64,000 nucleotides of DNA, taken from positions 1-64,000 of the forward strand of contig NZ_PHNJ01000008.1 of assembly GCF_008122205.1 (NCBI RefSeq), written 5' to 3'. Shown piece after piece: positions 43,447 through 52,218 of the stretch. Made by a program: the position numbers and the translations under genes. Position 1 is the stretch's first letter, and each line of letters starts with the position of its first letter. Source of the stretch: Natronococcus pandeyae (lineage in GTDB: Archaea; Halobacteriota; Halobacteria; Halobacteriales; Natrialbaceae). The notes beneath the pieces are model-generated. The model ran no database searches. It was not told the DNA's origin and was given only the letters and a program-made list of their open reading frames with translations.

Positions 43447-45282
43447 ATGTACGAACACGACGTCATCGTGGTCGGCGCCGGCGGCGCCGGCCTTCGCGCC
43501 GCGATCGCAGCGCACGAGGCGGGAGCCGACACGGCTATCGTCTCGAAACTTCACCCGGTCCGCAGCCACACCGGCGCGGCCGAGGGCGGGATCAACGCCG
43601 CCCTCCGCGAGGGCGACGACTGGGAGCTTCACGCCTACGACACGATGAAGGGGTCGGACTACCTCGCCGACGCCCCCGCCGCCGAGACGCTTGCGCAGGA
43701 CGCCCCCGAGGAGACCATCGAGCTCGAGCACTGGGGGATGCCGTTCTCCCGCGAGGAGGACGGGCGCGTCTCCCAGCGGCCGTTCGGCGGCCTCTCGTTC
43801 CCGCGGACGACGTACGCCGGCGCCGAAACCGGCCACCACCTGCTGCACGTGATGTACGAGCAGGTCGTCAAGCGCGGCATCCAGGTCTACGACGAGTGGT
43901 ACGTGATGAACCTCGTGACGGGCGACGACCCCGACCCCAACGACCGGGAGTGTGAGGGCGTCGTCGCGTACGACGTCCAGACTGGCAAGGTTGAAGGGTT
44001 CAAGGCGAACCAGGGCGTCATCCTCGCGACCGGCGGCCCCGGCCAGGCGTTCGACCACACAACCAACGCCGTCTCCTGTACCGGCGACGGCCACGCGATG
44101 GCCTACCGTGCGGGCGCGCCGCTCGAGGACATGGAGTTCATCCAGTTCCACCCGACCTCGCTGCCGTCCACGGGGGTTCTCATCTCCGAGGGTGTCCGTG
44201 GCGAGGGTGGAATCCTCTACAACAACGACGGCGAGCGGTTCATGTTCGAGTACGGCTACGCGAACAACTCGGGCGAACTCGCCTCGCGAGACGTCGTCGC
44301 CCGCGCCGAACTCGACGAGGTCGCCGAGGGTCGCGGCGTCGAGGACGAGTACGTCCACCTCGACATGCGCCACCTCGGCGAGGACCGCATCCTCGACCGC
44401 CTCGAGAACATCCTCCACCTCGCGGAGGACTTCGAGGGCGTCAACGGACTCGTCGAGCCGATGCCGGTCAAACCCGGCCAGCACTACGCGATGGGTGGGA
44501 TCGACGTCGACGAGAACGGCCAGACCTGTATCGACGGCCTCTACGCGGCCGGCGAGTGCGCCTGCGTCTCCGTCCACGGCGGGAATCGCCTGGGCGGCAA
44601 CGCACTGCCGGAACTCATCGTCTTCGGCAAGCGCGCCGGTCGCCACGCCGCCGGCGACGACCTCGGCGAAGCCGAAATCAAGACCGGATACGGCGACGAC
44701 GTCGAGGACGAGACCGAGACGGAACTGCCCGTCGCCCCCGGCGAGGCCGGCCTCGATAGTTCGGGTGGCGTCGCCGCCGACGGCGGAGTTGCAACAGAGG
44801 CTGAGGGACTGCTCGAGCGCGCCGTCGAACAGGAACGGGCCCGCGTCGACCACCTGATGGACAAAGAGGACGGCATCCAGCACGCCGAGATCCGCGCGAA
44901 GCTTCAGAAGGCGATGACGGACTACGTCAACGTCTTCCGCACCGGCGACGGTATCAGGAAGGCGCTGAAGATCATCCGCGAGTGCCGCGAGGAGTACCAG
45001 GACGTCTACGTCGATGACCCCTCGCGCACGTTCAACACTGACCTTCAGATGACCTACGAGACGCGGAACCTGATCGACGTCGCCGAGACGATCGCACTTG
45101 GCGCACTCGTGCGCAACGAGTTCCGCGGCGCCCACTGGCGCCAGGAGAACCAGGAGCGCGACGACGAGAACTGGCTCAAACACACGCTCATCTCGTGGGA
45201 CGACGGTGAGCCCAACATCTTCTACCGACCCGTCATCCTCGAGGGCGAGAAGACCTACGAGCCGAAGGTCCGCAGCTACTGA
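43447..45282 (+). CDS. sdhA: succinate dehydrogenase flavoprotein subunit
   Basis: A 611-residue flavoprotein that oxidises succinate to fumarate. FAD-binding motif VVGAGGAGLRAAIAAHEAGA is followed by SHTGAAEGGINAAL, where the His is the covalent FAD attachment site. Active-site features include IQFHPTSLPSTGVLISEG, RGEGGILYNNDGERFM and GGNRLGGNALPELI. The helical and C-terminal domains are complete, ending KVRSY. It is the last gene of the sdhCDBA operon. The orphan flavoprotein at 27330 is a distant relative. Confidence 0.96.
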   Translation: MYEHDVIVVGAGGAGLRAAIAAHEAGADTAIVSKLHPVRSHTGAAEGGINAALREGDDWELHAYDTMKGSDYLADAPAAETLAQDAPEETIELEHWGMPFSREEDGRVSQRPFGGLSFPRTTYAGAETGHHLLHVMYEQVVKRGIQVYDEWYVMNLVTGDDPDPNDRECEGVVAYDVQTGKVEGFKANQGVILATGGPGQAFDHTTNAVSCTGDGHAMAYRAGAPLEDMEFIQFHPTSLPSTGVLISEGVRGEGGILYNNDGERFMFEYGYANNSGELASRDVVARAELDEVAEGRGVEDEYVHLDMRHLGEDRILDRLENILHLAEDFEGVNGLVEPMPVKPGQHYAMGGIDVDENGQTCIDGLYAAGECACVSVHGGNRLGGNALPELIVFGKRAGRHAAGDDLGEAEIKTGYGDDVEDETETELPVAPGEAGLDSSGGVAADGGVATEAEGLLERAVEQERARVDHLMDKEDGIQHAEIRAKLQKAMTDYVNVFRTGDGIRKALKIIRECREEYQDVYVDDPSRTFNTDLQMTYETRNLIDVAETIALGALVRNEFRGAHWRQENQERDDENWLKHTLISWDDGEPNIFYRPVILEGEKTYEPKVRSY

Positions 45283-45367
45283 CGCCCGGGAGCCTTTTCG
45301 AGCACGTCTTTTTTCCCGACGCCGAGACCAGCAGGGCTATACGTCGCGTTCCACTTCCCTCGCGTAA

Positions 45368-45556
45368 ATGGGACTCGAGCGATTCGTCAGACTGAACCTC
45401 GTTCTCGTCCCGGTGCTCGTGCTCGTCGCCTACCTGTTCGCCGACTACCTGCCGTTGCTCGTGTTGCCCCTCGGCGTGGCGTATCTCACGTTCGCTACCG
45501 CCATCTGTCTCGTGTGGCTGCTCTCGAAAGCGTCGCTGCAGTTCCGCTCGTCCTGA
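45368..45556 (+). CDS. small two-helix membrane protein (62 residues)
   Basis: A short protein of two hydrophobic spans (LVLVPVLVLVAYLFADYLPL and about LGVAYLTFATAICLVWLL) joined by a short turn, ending with basic/polar SKASLQFRSS. It is not recognisable as a known family. The ATG at 45368 follows shortly after the sdh operon, in the same direction. Confidence 0.55.
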   Translation: MGLERFVRLNLVLVPVLVLVAYLFADYLPLLVLPLGVAYLTFATAICLVWLLSKASLQFRSS

Positions 45557-45658
45557 GCGTATTCGGGGACGAACGGGCGCCTACGATGGGTAGCGCCGAC
45601 GATACCGCAGGACGATATCCACAGAAATAAGGTACCACACCGGCTATCGAGGGAAGGT

Positions 45659-46963
45659 ATGTTGTTGTCGGGGACAGTCGTCGCTGATGCAGACACCGTG
45701 ATCCACGACGGTGCCGTCGTCGTCGAGGACGACGTGATCGTCGCCGTCGGAGACCGTTCGACGTGTCTCGAGCAGTATCCGGACCACGAGCGCCACGCCT
45801 GCGATCTGCTCGCGCCGGGAACCGTCGGCGCGCACGTCCACTCGGTTCAGAGTCTCGGTCGCGGTATCGCCGACGACACCGAGTTGCTCGACTGGCTCTT
45901 CGAGTACGTCCTCCCGATGGAGGCGTCGCTCTCGGCCGAAGAGATGCACACTGCCGCCGAACTGGGCTACCTCGAGATGATCGAGAGCGGGACCACGACC
46001 TGTGTCGACCACCTCTCGGTTGCCCACGCGGAGGAGGCGTTCGAGGCCGCGTGTGACCTCGGCATCCGGGGCCGACTCGGAAAGGTCATGATGGACAAGG
46101 ACTCCCCGCCGGGGCTACTCGAGGACACCGACGAGGCGCTCGCCGAGAGCGAGCGGCTCATTCGCGAGTACCACGGCGCCGCCGACGGCCGGATTCGGTA
46201 CGCCGTGACGCCCCGCTTTGCCGTGAGCTGTACCGAAGCGTGTCTCCGCGGGACCAGGGAACTCGCCGACGAGTACGACGGCGTGACGATCCACACCCAC
46301 GCGAGCGAGAACCGCGGCGAGATCGAAACCGTCGAGAAAGAGACCGGCCGGCGGAACATTCACTGGCTCGACGAGGTCGGGCTGACCGGCGAGGACGTCG
46401 TGCTCGCTCACTGCGTCTGGACCGACGAGTCCGAACGCGAGGTGCTCGCAGAAACTGGGACCCACGTGACCTACTGCCCGTCCTCGAACATGAAACTCGC
46501 CAGCGGCGTCGCGCCGGTGCTCGACTACCTGGATCGCGGGATCAACGTCGCGCTGGGCAACGACGGGCCGCCGTGTAACAACACGCTCGACCCGTTCACG
46601 GAGATGCGCCAGGCGAGCCTGCTCCAGAAGGTCGACCGCCTCGAGCCCCAGGCGCTGCCGGCCCGGACGGTGTTCGAGATGGCGACGATCAACGGTGCCA
46701 GGGCCGCTGGCTTCGATCGCGTCGGAAAGCTTCGCGAGGGGTGGAAGGCCGACATCGTCGGCCTCGAGACCGATATCACTCGCGCAACGCCGATCCACGA
46801 CGCACTCTCGCACCTGACGTTCGTCGCACACGGCGACGACGTCCAGTTCACGATGGTCGACGGGGAGGTACTGCAGCGCGAGGGCGAGGTCGTCGTCGCA
46901 GACGCTGCCGCGATCAGGTCGCGCGCTCGCGAGTTCGCCGCCGATCTGGACGTCGGTTCCTGA
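45659..46963 (+). CDS. amidohydrolase, TRZ/ATZ family (adenosine/5'-deoxyadenosine/SAH deaminase-like)
   Basis: A 434-residue TIM-barrel metal-dependent hydrolase. Metal-ligand motifs are VGAHVHSVQS (His-x-His), a His in THASENRGE, a His in LAHCVWTDESE and a catalytic Asp in ALGNDGPPCNN. The N-terminal and C-terminal beta-sandwich parts are intact. The family deaminates cytosine, adenosine derivatives or triazines; in archaea the members are most often 5'-deoxyadenosine or S-adenosylhomocysteine deaminases. The start ATG 45659 is preceded by GGGAAGGT, a possible ribosome-binding sequence at short distance. Its substrate is not fixed by context. Confidence 0.85.
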   Translation: MLLSGTVVADADTVIHDGAVVVEDDVIVAVGDRSTCLEQYPDHERHACDLLAPGTVGAHVHSVQSLGRGIADDTELLDWLFEYVLPMEASLSAEEMHTAAELGYLEMIESGTTTCVDHLSVAHAEEAFEAACDLGIRGRLGKVMMDKDSPPGLLEDTDEALAESERLIREYHGAADGRIRYAVTPRFAVSCTEACLRGTRELADEYDGVTIHTHASENRGEIETVEKETGRRNIHWLDEVGLTGEDVVLAHCVWTDESEREVLAETGTHVTYCPSSNMKLASGVAPVLDYLDRGINVALGNDGPPCNNTLDPFTEMRQASLLQKVDRLEPQALPARTVFEMATINGARAAGFDRVGKLREGWKADIVGLETDITRATPIHDALSHLTFVAHGDDVQFTMVDGEVLQREGEVVVADAAAIRSRAREFAADLDVGS

Positions 46964-46987
46964 CGACCCCCAGTTCGACAGTCGACG

Positions 46988-47182
46988 TCAGAATCCGATC
47001 GACTCGAGGACGTCGAGACTGGCGCCCGACATCTCGACGAGCTTGTAGCCGAGGTAGATGCCGACGATTCCCATGAGTCCGGGGAGTTCGGGCGGTGCCG
47101 GGATCGGAACGTCGAACAGAGCGAAGAACGCGCCGGTGAGCGCGCCAGTCAGCAAACCGAGCACGACGAGCTGGATATTCAT
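46988..47182 (-). CDS. XapX-domain small membrane protein
   Basis: A 64-residue protein with two hydrophobic segments: VVLGLLTGALTGAFFALFDV and MGIVGIYLGYKLVE, joined by the Pro-rich turn PIPAPPELPG. This short architecture is that of the XapX family (also called DUF1427), whose role is unknown. ATG 47182 begins MNIQLVVLGLL; upstream frame sequence is unlike and has no promoter support. Convergent with the amidohydrolase gene (24 bases between stops). Confidence 0.8.
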   Translation of the reverse strand: MNIQLVVLGLLTGALTGAFFALFDVPIPAPPELPGLMGIVGIYLGYKLVEMSGASLDVLESIGF

Positions 47183-47358
47183 ACCGATGGAACGGCGAGC
47201 GACGACAAAAGCGCCCTGACTCGAGACGGGATCGCCGGCTCGGCGAACTCGTCGCATCCGTTCGCACCGCTCCCTGCCGTTCTGATCCGTATCGTGCTGC
47301 AACTTTCGACAGATGACGACACCGAGTTTTAATATCGTCGAACTACGGAGAGTGTAGT

Positions 47359-47583
47359 ATGAAACTCGACGGACAATCGAGAGCTACCGTGTCAGTACCC
47401 GACGATTTCGAATCGGCACAGGCGAAGCTGGTCTACCTCTATCTCCGCGTCCGATCGGAGTCGACCGCCGACGAGATCTGTACCGCACTCGACGTCGACA
47501 AGGGCGCGGTGCTCTCGATTACGCGGACCCTTCGCAATCGCGGGCACCTCGAGCGAGTCGACGGCCGCTACAGGCTCTGCTGA
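47359..47583 (+). CDS. small winged-helix transcription regulator (MarR/TrmB-like)
   Basis: A 74-residue DNA-binding protein consisting of one winged helix-turn-helix: helix pair TADEICTALDVDKGAVLSIT and wing RTLRNRGHLERVDGRYRLC. There is no ligand-binding domain, so it may work as a dimer, or in a complex. The N-terminal ~20 residues form a strand and linker. It is convergent with the HD-domain gene, and its target is not known. Confidence 0.75.
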   Translation: MKLDGQSRATVSVPDDFESAQAKLVYLYLRVRSESTADEICTALDVDKGAVLSITRTLRNRGHLERVDGRYRLC

Positions 47584-47631
47584 AGGGTCGATTGCGCTCG
47601 TAGACAGAGACGGATAGAACGCGGATCCGCC

Positions 47632-48447
47632 CTATAGTTCGATCCGTTCGACCAGTTGTTCGCGGTTCTCGTTCGTGTTGACGGCGACGATCCGGATCTG
47701 ATCTTCGAGCCCGGAGTCCTGGAGTTTGGCCTTCAGCAGGTTGTCGACCTGGTAGACGCCGGCAGCGTTGGTCATCGCGATCTCGACCATCACCGGACGG
47801 GAGTCGCCCTCGTGAAGCGAGACGCGGCTGATCGCCTGGCTCGAGAGCGTGTTGATCCCGCGGCCACCCTGCTCGTAGGGAATCCGCGACCGACCGCGCT
47901 CCATGTCGAGCGCGTCGGAGACCCGGATGACGCCCGCCTCGGTCGTCAGCGGCGTCTCGGCGGTGTGATGACAGAGGATCGCGTGGAGGACCTCGCCTCT
48001 CATCCGGACGGTGTCGGCGACGTCGTAGAACTCGGGGAGCACTCGGTCGAGAATGTCGGCGGCCAGCGGAATCGAGTAGTAGGCGTGCTGGTCGCGGTGG
48101 ACGACGTGGCCGACGTCGTGGAGGGTCGCCGCGAGTGCGACGATGACTCCCTCGTCGGCCTCCTCGAGGCCCTGCTCGCTGGCGCCGTTGAACTGAACGT
48201 TGCCCGCCTTCAACAGATCGTACAGACAGAGTGCACGGTTGCGAACGATCTCGATGTGTTTCTCGCCGTGGTCGTTGTACCGCATCCGGTCGACGGCGTT
48301 GATGTTCTGGGCCTCGAGGTAGGTTTGAATCTCTTCGTCCTCCTCGATGAACTCGAGAACCTGATTGAGCTTCTGATCGGGAAAGTGGTGGTCCGCATCA
48401 GGAATATAGACGCGTCCGTCCTGGTCGTCAGCCGTAGAATCGCTCAT
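47632..48447 (-). CDS. HD-domain metal-dependent phosphohydrolase
   Basis: A 271-residue protein with an HD-type helical domain: the first His (NDHGEKHIEIV), the His-Asp pair in ATLHDVGHVVHRD and further His residues in AILCHHTAE. This set suits a phosphohydrolase acting on nucleotides or cyclic dinucleotides; the natural substrate is unknown. The C-terminal part (about 195-271) is a beta-rich domain with SRPVMVEIAMTNAAGVYQV. The acidic start MSDSTADDQDGRVYIP at 48447 gives a complete protein. It reads in the same direction as the peroxiredoxin gene upstream, 42 bases away. Confidence 0.85.
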   Translation of the reverse strand: MSDSTADDQDGRVYIPDADHHFPDQKLNQVLEFIEEDEEIQTYLEAQNINAVDRMRYNDHGEKHIEIVRNRALCLYDLLKAGNVQFNGASEQGLEEADEGVIVALAATLHDVGHVVHRDQHAYYSIPLAADILDRVLPEFYDVADTVRMRGEVLHAILCHHTAETPLTTEAGVIRVSDALDMERGRSRIPYEQGGRGINTLSSQAISRVSLHEGDSRPVMVEIAMTNAAGVYQVDNLLKAKLQDSGLEDQIRIVAVNTNENREQLVERIEL

Positions 48448-48489
48448 ACTGGAACGTCGACTCGGGGCTAAAAAAGCGCTGCGGGTAGG

Positions 48490-48969
48490 TTACGCTGCGT
48501 CCGCAACCGCGTCTTCGACTTCCGCATACTCGGGTTCGACGCCGGGGTCGTCGCTAACCCACGCGTACGTGACCTCGCCGTCGGCGTCGACGACGAACAC
48601 CGAGCGTTTGGCGACGCCGTAGACACCCAGGTCGTCGAAGTCCATCTCGACGTCGTACTCCTCGACGAGTTCCTTGTTGAGGTCGCTGAGCAGACCGAAC
48701 TCGAGGTCGTTCTGCTCGCGGAACTCGTTGAGCGTGAACGGCGAGTCGCGGCTGACGCCGTAGACGCTGGCGTCGACGTCCTCGAACGCCGAGAGTCGGT
48801 CCTGGAACGTACACATCTCGGTCGTACAGACGCTCGTGAACGCGCCGGGGAAAAAGGCGAGGACGACGGGTGCCTCGTCTTCAAGCCGTTCGGAGAGCGT
48901 GAAGGAGTCGATGTCGCCGTTCGCGAGCGGTGCCGTAAAGTCCGGTGCGGCGTCTCCAGTTTCTACCAT
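48490..48969 (-). CDS. peroxiredoxin (AhpC/TSA, BCP-like)
   Basis: A 159-residue thioredoxin-fold peroxidase. The peroxidatic Cys lies in FFPGAFTSVCTTEMC, with a second Cys four residues later; the preceding TAPLANGDIDSFTL and following GVSRDSPFTLNEFREQ are typical of the atypical two-Cys group. It reduces hydrogen peroxide and organic peroxides using thioredoxin-type donors. Length is typical. The ATG at 48969 is the only start. It may form a unit with the HD-domain gene downstream. Confidence 0.9.
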   Translation of the reverse strand: MVETGDAAPDFTAPLANGDIDSFTLSERLEDEAPVVLAFFPGAFTSVCTTEMCTFQDRLSAFEDVDASVYGVSRDSPFTLNEFREQNDLEFGLLSDLNKELVEEYDVEMDFDDLGVYGVAKRSVFVVDADGEVTYAWVSDDPGVEPEYAEVEDAVADAA

Positions 48970-49090
48970 CGGACGTGAGTTACGTCCATACGGGAAAGAC
49001 AGTTTCGTTCCCGGTAGTCACGACCCATCCGAGAGCTCTTTCTCCAGTGGCCGAAACTCTGTGTCACGAATTTACCGTCCGGTCCAAAAA

Positions 49091-49100
49091 GATTATAATT
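49091..49100 (+). promoter_or_regulatory. TATA-like element of tatA
   Basis: GATTATAATT is centred about 30 bases before the tatA ATG at 49126, predicting a leaderless or nearly leaderless mRNA. Confidence 0.5.
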
Positions 49101-49125
49101 GCCAGCCGGTAAGCCACGCATAGAG

Positions 49126-49455
49126 ATGGCATTCGAAATTGCACCGCTGTTTGCCCCTATCCCAGGGGGTCCGGAACTACTGATCATCCTTTTCATCGCC
49201 ATTCTGCTCTTCGGGGCGAACAAGATCCCGAAGCTGGCACGGTCGACGGGCGAGGCCATGGGTGAGTTCCAGAAGGGGCGTGAAAAGGTCGAAACCGAAC
49301 TCGAGGAGATGCGCGAAGCAGGATTCGAAGAGGGCGAAGAAGAGGAGTTCGCCGCCGCGAAGGCCGAGGGCGAACTCGACACTGATGACGACGACGACTT
49401 CGTCGAGACGGAACCGGTCACCACCGAGGAAGAGACCGAAACGGAATCGAACTAG
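49126..49455 (+). CDS. tatA: Sec-independent protein translocase subunit TatA
   Basis: A 109-residue TatA/TatE protein. A short N-terminal hydrophobic helix (ELLIILFIAILLFGANKIPK) with the Phe-Gly hinge is followed by an amphipathic helix (LARSTGEAMGEFQKGREKVE) and a long acidic tail (DDDDDFVETEPVTTEEETE). It forms the pore component of the Tat pathway that exports folded proteins; the protease at 1064 and the propeller protein at 29202 bear such signals. tatC is not in the window. Leaderless transcription is predicted from the TATA-like box 30 bases upstream. Confidence 0.93.
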   Translation: MAFEIAPLFAPIPGGPELLIILFIAILLFGANKIPKLARSTGEAMGEFQKGREKVETELEEMREAGFEEGEEEEFAAAKAEGELDTDDDDDFVETEPVTTEEETETESN

Positions 49456-49469
49456 CGCTTTTTTCGACG

Positions 49470-49542
49470 GGGCGTGTGGCCTAGCGGATAGGGCAGGAGG
49501 TTCCTAACCTTCTGATCGTGGGTTCGAATCCCGCCACGCCCG
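49470..49542 (+). tRNA. tRNA-Arg (anticodon CCT)
   Basis: 73 bases fold as a full cloverleaf: acceptor GGGCGTG with CACGCCC, D-arm GCCTAGCGGATAGGGC, anticodon stem GGAGG with CCTTC around the loop TTCCTAA (anticodon CCT, which reads AGG), short variable region TGATC, and T-arm GTGGG-TTCGAAT-CCCGC. The discriminator base is G and no 3' CCA is encoded. The gene starts 14 bases after the tatA stop, so it may be read from the tatA promoter. Confidence 0.95.
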
Positions 49543-49591
49543 TTGCGGTCGCGAACGAACGTGAGTGACCGCAACGGGCCCGGGATTCGAA
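49523..49591. repeat. large interrupted palindrome made from the tRNA-Arg 3' end
   Basis: Inner arms GCCCGTTGCGGTC (49538-49550) and GACCGCAACGGGC (49567-49579) pair over 13 bases around a 16-base loop, and outer arms TTCGAATCCC (49523-49532) and GGGATTCGAA (49582-49591) pair over 10 bases. The left half includes the T-arm and acceptor 3' strand of the tRNA gene. It may act as the tRNA transcription terminator, or be an inverted partial copy of the gene end. Confidence 0.75.
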
Positions 49592-49895
49592 TCAGGGAGT
49601 GGAGCGAAGCGGAACGACCGTGGTTCGAATCCCGCCGCGTCCGAGTCCCGCCGTCTCCGAGTCCCGCCACACCCGTCCGAGTCCCGCCACACCCGTCCGA
49701 GTCCCGCCACACCCGTCCGAGTCCCGCCACACCCGTCCGAGTCCCGCCACGCCCATCTCGAGCACGAGACGAGTTCGCGTCATAATCTAAGAAGTCGCGC
49801 CGCTTGTCTGTTAGCGGTCGGCCAGCCTAGACGAGTGTAACGATGAGTGGGTAGCCCACTGGGGCAACTCAGTCGACGGAACTTCCGAGGCTGCC
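49543..49895. other. 353-base spacer holding the tRNA-tail palindrome and array
   Basis: After the palindrome and array, the last 140 bases (49756-49895) contain a short hairpin (GTGGG-TAG-CCCAC, near 49848) and no gene. The placement next to a tRNA 3' end makes this a likely historical integration site. Confidence 0.6.
49624..49755 (+). repeat. tandem array of tRNA-Arg 3'-tail copies (20-base units)
   Basis: Seven consecutive units follow the tRNA: two short 16-base ones (49624-49639 and 49640-49655) and five 20-base ones (starting at 49656, 49676, 49696, 49716 and 49736). The main unit TCCGAGTCCCGCCACACCCG differs at three places from TTCGAATCCCGCCACGCCCG, the T-loop to discriminator part of the tRNA-Arg gene. 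No spacers separate the units, so this is not a CRISPR array. Confidence 0.9.
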
Positions 49896-51212
49896 CTACT
49901 GGTATGCTTCGAACTCCTGGCCGAACACTGCGTAGTAGCCGACGCCGATCATCCCGATGATCGAGGCGATCGTAAACGAGATCTCCGGGGTGACGAACTC
50001 CCAGAGGAATCCCCCGAGCACGCCGCTCGGGATCACGACCGCGCCGCGGATGAAGTAGTACGAACCGGTCACCCGACCGCCCGCGCCTCGTTCGGCCGGG
50101 CCCACGATCAGGGCCTTGTGGGCCGGCAGTCCGGCGAAACGCAGTCCCGAGAAGGCGAACAGTGCGACCAGGATCCAGACGTTCTCCGGCGCGAAGATTA
50201 GCATGATCGGGAAGATGGCGTAGACGAAGAAACCGAGTCCAACGATCGGCTTGAGGCCGGTGTATTCGGCGATTTTAGCGGCGGGAGCCATCGTCAGTAG
50301 CGCAATGAACATCTCGATGCTCAGGAGCACGCCGAAGAACGCGGCGGGCGAGAGGTCGATCGCTCCGACGACGGGGAGGGTCGCCGTCAACCCGATTCCC
50401 ATCAGCCGCGTGATCACCAGGATGAAGAACGCGTACACCATTCCGTTAGCGAACCGGACGAAGGTATCCGCTACCAGCAACGGACGGAGCGGATCCGGGA
50501 GCGCCCGGATGTCGTCGACGATCTGTCCGAACCCCTCGAACTCCTTACCGACGGAATCCTCGTCAGCCTCGTACAGCAGATGCTGGGCGAGGGTACCGAG
50601 GAGGGAGAAGACGATAGCGATCACGAGCACCCACAGGAAGCCGGGCATGAGCTGGTCGGCCACGAGGACGGCGACGATCAGCGGGGCGATCAAGAAGGCC
50701 GTCCGTCGGAACGTTTCCGTGCTGGCGAAGCCGCGAGCCAAACGACTGGGTTCGGTGGCCTGCTTGACGATCGCGTAGTGCCCCCCGATCCCGAACGACT
50801 TCCAGCACTGGGCCAACAGCAGTCCGACGAAGACCCAGACCCACGGCTCGAGCGTCGTCACGCCGAGATCGATCGCCGGAACGTAGGCCGAGGCCAGCCA
50901 GATTGCGAATCCAAACGTCGAGAGAAAGCCGAAGACAGTCAGCGCGTACCGCGAGCCGACGCGGTCGGAGACGATCCCACCGTAGTACGGATAGACCGCT
51001 CCGATGACGTTCCCGAGCGTGGCGAACAGACCGACGATGAACCCGGTCGCACCGAGAAAGACGAGATAGTCCGGAAGGAACCGGTTGGTCATCTGGAAGC
51101 CGAGGCTGAACGCGAACATCGCCAGCGAGAGGACCAGAACGTCCCGCTGAAGGGAGAAGAACTGCCGGAATGCATCGACCGGCCCGGTAACTTCGACTTG
51201 CTGCTGTGTCAT
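49896..51212 (-). CDS. MFS transporter
   Basis: A 438-residue major facilitator with twelve predicted membrane segments. The N-terminal part before helix 1 is polar, and the loop after helix 2 contains GGIVSDRVGSRYALT, typical of the family, with related sequences in the second half. A large cytoplasmic loop (about 200-225) separates the two halves (YEADEDSVGKEFEGFGQ). The solute is not known. Ends 353 bases from the tRNA gene and reads toward it. Confidence 0.85.
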   Translation of the reverse strand: MTQQQVEVTGPVDAFRQFFSLQRDVLVLSLAMFAFSLGFQMTNRFLPDYLVFLGATGFIVGLFATLGNVIGAVYPYYGGIVSDRVGSRYALTVFGFLSTFGFAIWLASAYVPAIDLGVTTLEPWVWVFVGLLLAQCWKSFGIGGHYAIVKQATEPSRLARGFASTETFRRTAFLIAPLIVAVLVADQLMPGFLWVLVIAIVFSLLGTLAQHLLYEADEDSVGKEFEGFGQIVDDIRALPDPLRPLLVADTFVRFANGMVYAFFILVITRLMGIGLTATLPVVGAIDLSPAAFFGVLLSIEMFIALLTMAPAAKIAEYTGLKPIVGLGFFVYAIFPIMLIFAPENVWILVALFAFSGLRFAGLPAHKALIVGPAERGAGGRVTGSYYFIRGAVVIPSGVLGGFLWEFVTPEISFTIASIIGMIGVGYYAVFGQEFEAYQ

Positions 51213-51450
51213 GAATGTAGTTCAATCAACATCAGATAAAGTTCCCGCGAAACCGACAACTCGAGGCGATCCGAGGCTTCGAAACGGGCCACGGTCGAAT
51301 CGATCGATGAACGATTCGCGATCGTTCTCGTAGCGCTCCCGCATCGCCGTCCGTTTCGCCCTCCGGGAGGTGCATCTCTACTTCGCCCGCCGCTGCAGCG
51401 GAGGATCACTGCGGGCGAGCACCCTTCCCACCGACAGAACACCGGACGAG

Positions 51451-52218
51451 TCACCGCGCCGTCCAGCCGCCGTCGACCGAGAGACAGGACCCGGTGACGA
51501 AACTGGCGGCGTCGCTCGCCAGGAAGACGACCGGACCGGCGATCTCTTCGGGATCGGCGAACCGGTCTAACGGCGTTCGGTCGAGGATCGACGCTCGAAG
51601 CTGTTCGTTCTCCTGGAGGTCTTCGGTCAGGTCTGTCGCGACGTAGCCCGGAGCGACGGCGTTGACTCGGACCTCGGGCGCCCAGTCCAGTGACATACTC
51701 TTCGTTAACCCGACGAGTCCGTGTTTCGAGGCGACGTAGGGATGCTGGCGCGGCAGGCCGACGATCCCGCCGACACTCGCGACGTTGACGACCGATCCAC
51801 CCCCGTTCTCGTGAAGGGATTCTGCCGCCGTGGTCGTCACTTCGTAGGCGCCGCCGAGGTTGACCTCGAGCGTGCGGCCGAACCCGTCTCTGGAGACGTC
51901 TTCCGGCCGGCCGAGCGCGTCCTCCGGGTTCATTCCTGCGTTGTTGACCACGACGTCGAGGTCACCGAACGCGTCGACGGCCCGGTCCACCGCGTCGGCG
52001 ACGGCGTCCGGATCGGTCACGTCGGCGGGAACGGCGAGTGCGTCGCCGCCCTCCGCTTCGATCTCTTCGGCGACCGCTTCGATTTCGGTCGTCGACCGAG
52101 CGGTCGGGACGACCGCGGCGCCGGCGTTCGCGAGTTCGATCGCGATCGCTCGACCGATACCGCGTCCGCCGCCGGTTACCAGCGCGACTCGCCCGTCGAG
52201 ATCGAATAGCTCCGTCAT
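51451..52218 (-). CDS. short-chain dehydrogenase/reductase (FabG-like)
   Basis: A 255-residue NAD(P)-dependent oxidoreductase. The nucleotide-binding TGGGRGIGRAIAIELANAG, the structural NNAG, the catalytic Ser in VNVASVGG, and the Tyr and Lys in PYVASKHGLVG are all present, followed by the family VNAVAPGYVATDL. It likely reduces a ketone or oxidises a secondary alcohol; 3-oxoacyl-CoA or sugar substrates are possible. ATG 52218 (MTELFDLDGRVALVTG) is the start that fits the family. The open frame to 52305 upstream is unlike. Confidence 0.9.
   Translation of the reverse strand: MTELFDLDGRVALVTGGGRGIGRAIAIELANAGAAVVPTARSTTEIEAVAEEIEAEGGDALAVPADVTDPDAVADAVDRAVDAFGDLDVVVNNAGMNPEDALGRPEDVSRDGFGRTLEVNLGGAYEVTTTAAESLHENGGGSVVNVASVGGIVGLPRQHPYVASKHGLVGLTKSMSLDWAPEVRVNAVAPGYVATDLTEDLQENEQLRASILDRTPLDRFADPEEIAGPVVFLASDAASFVTGSCLSVDGGWTAR

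Noticed and set aside
49624-49755. CRISPR array
   Set aside because: The 20-base units abut with no unique spacers, and they match the tRNA-Arg 3' end.
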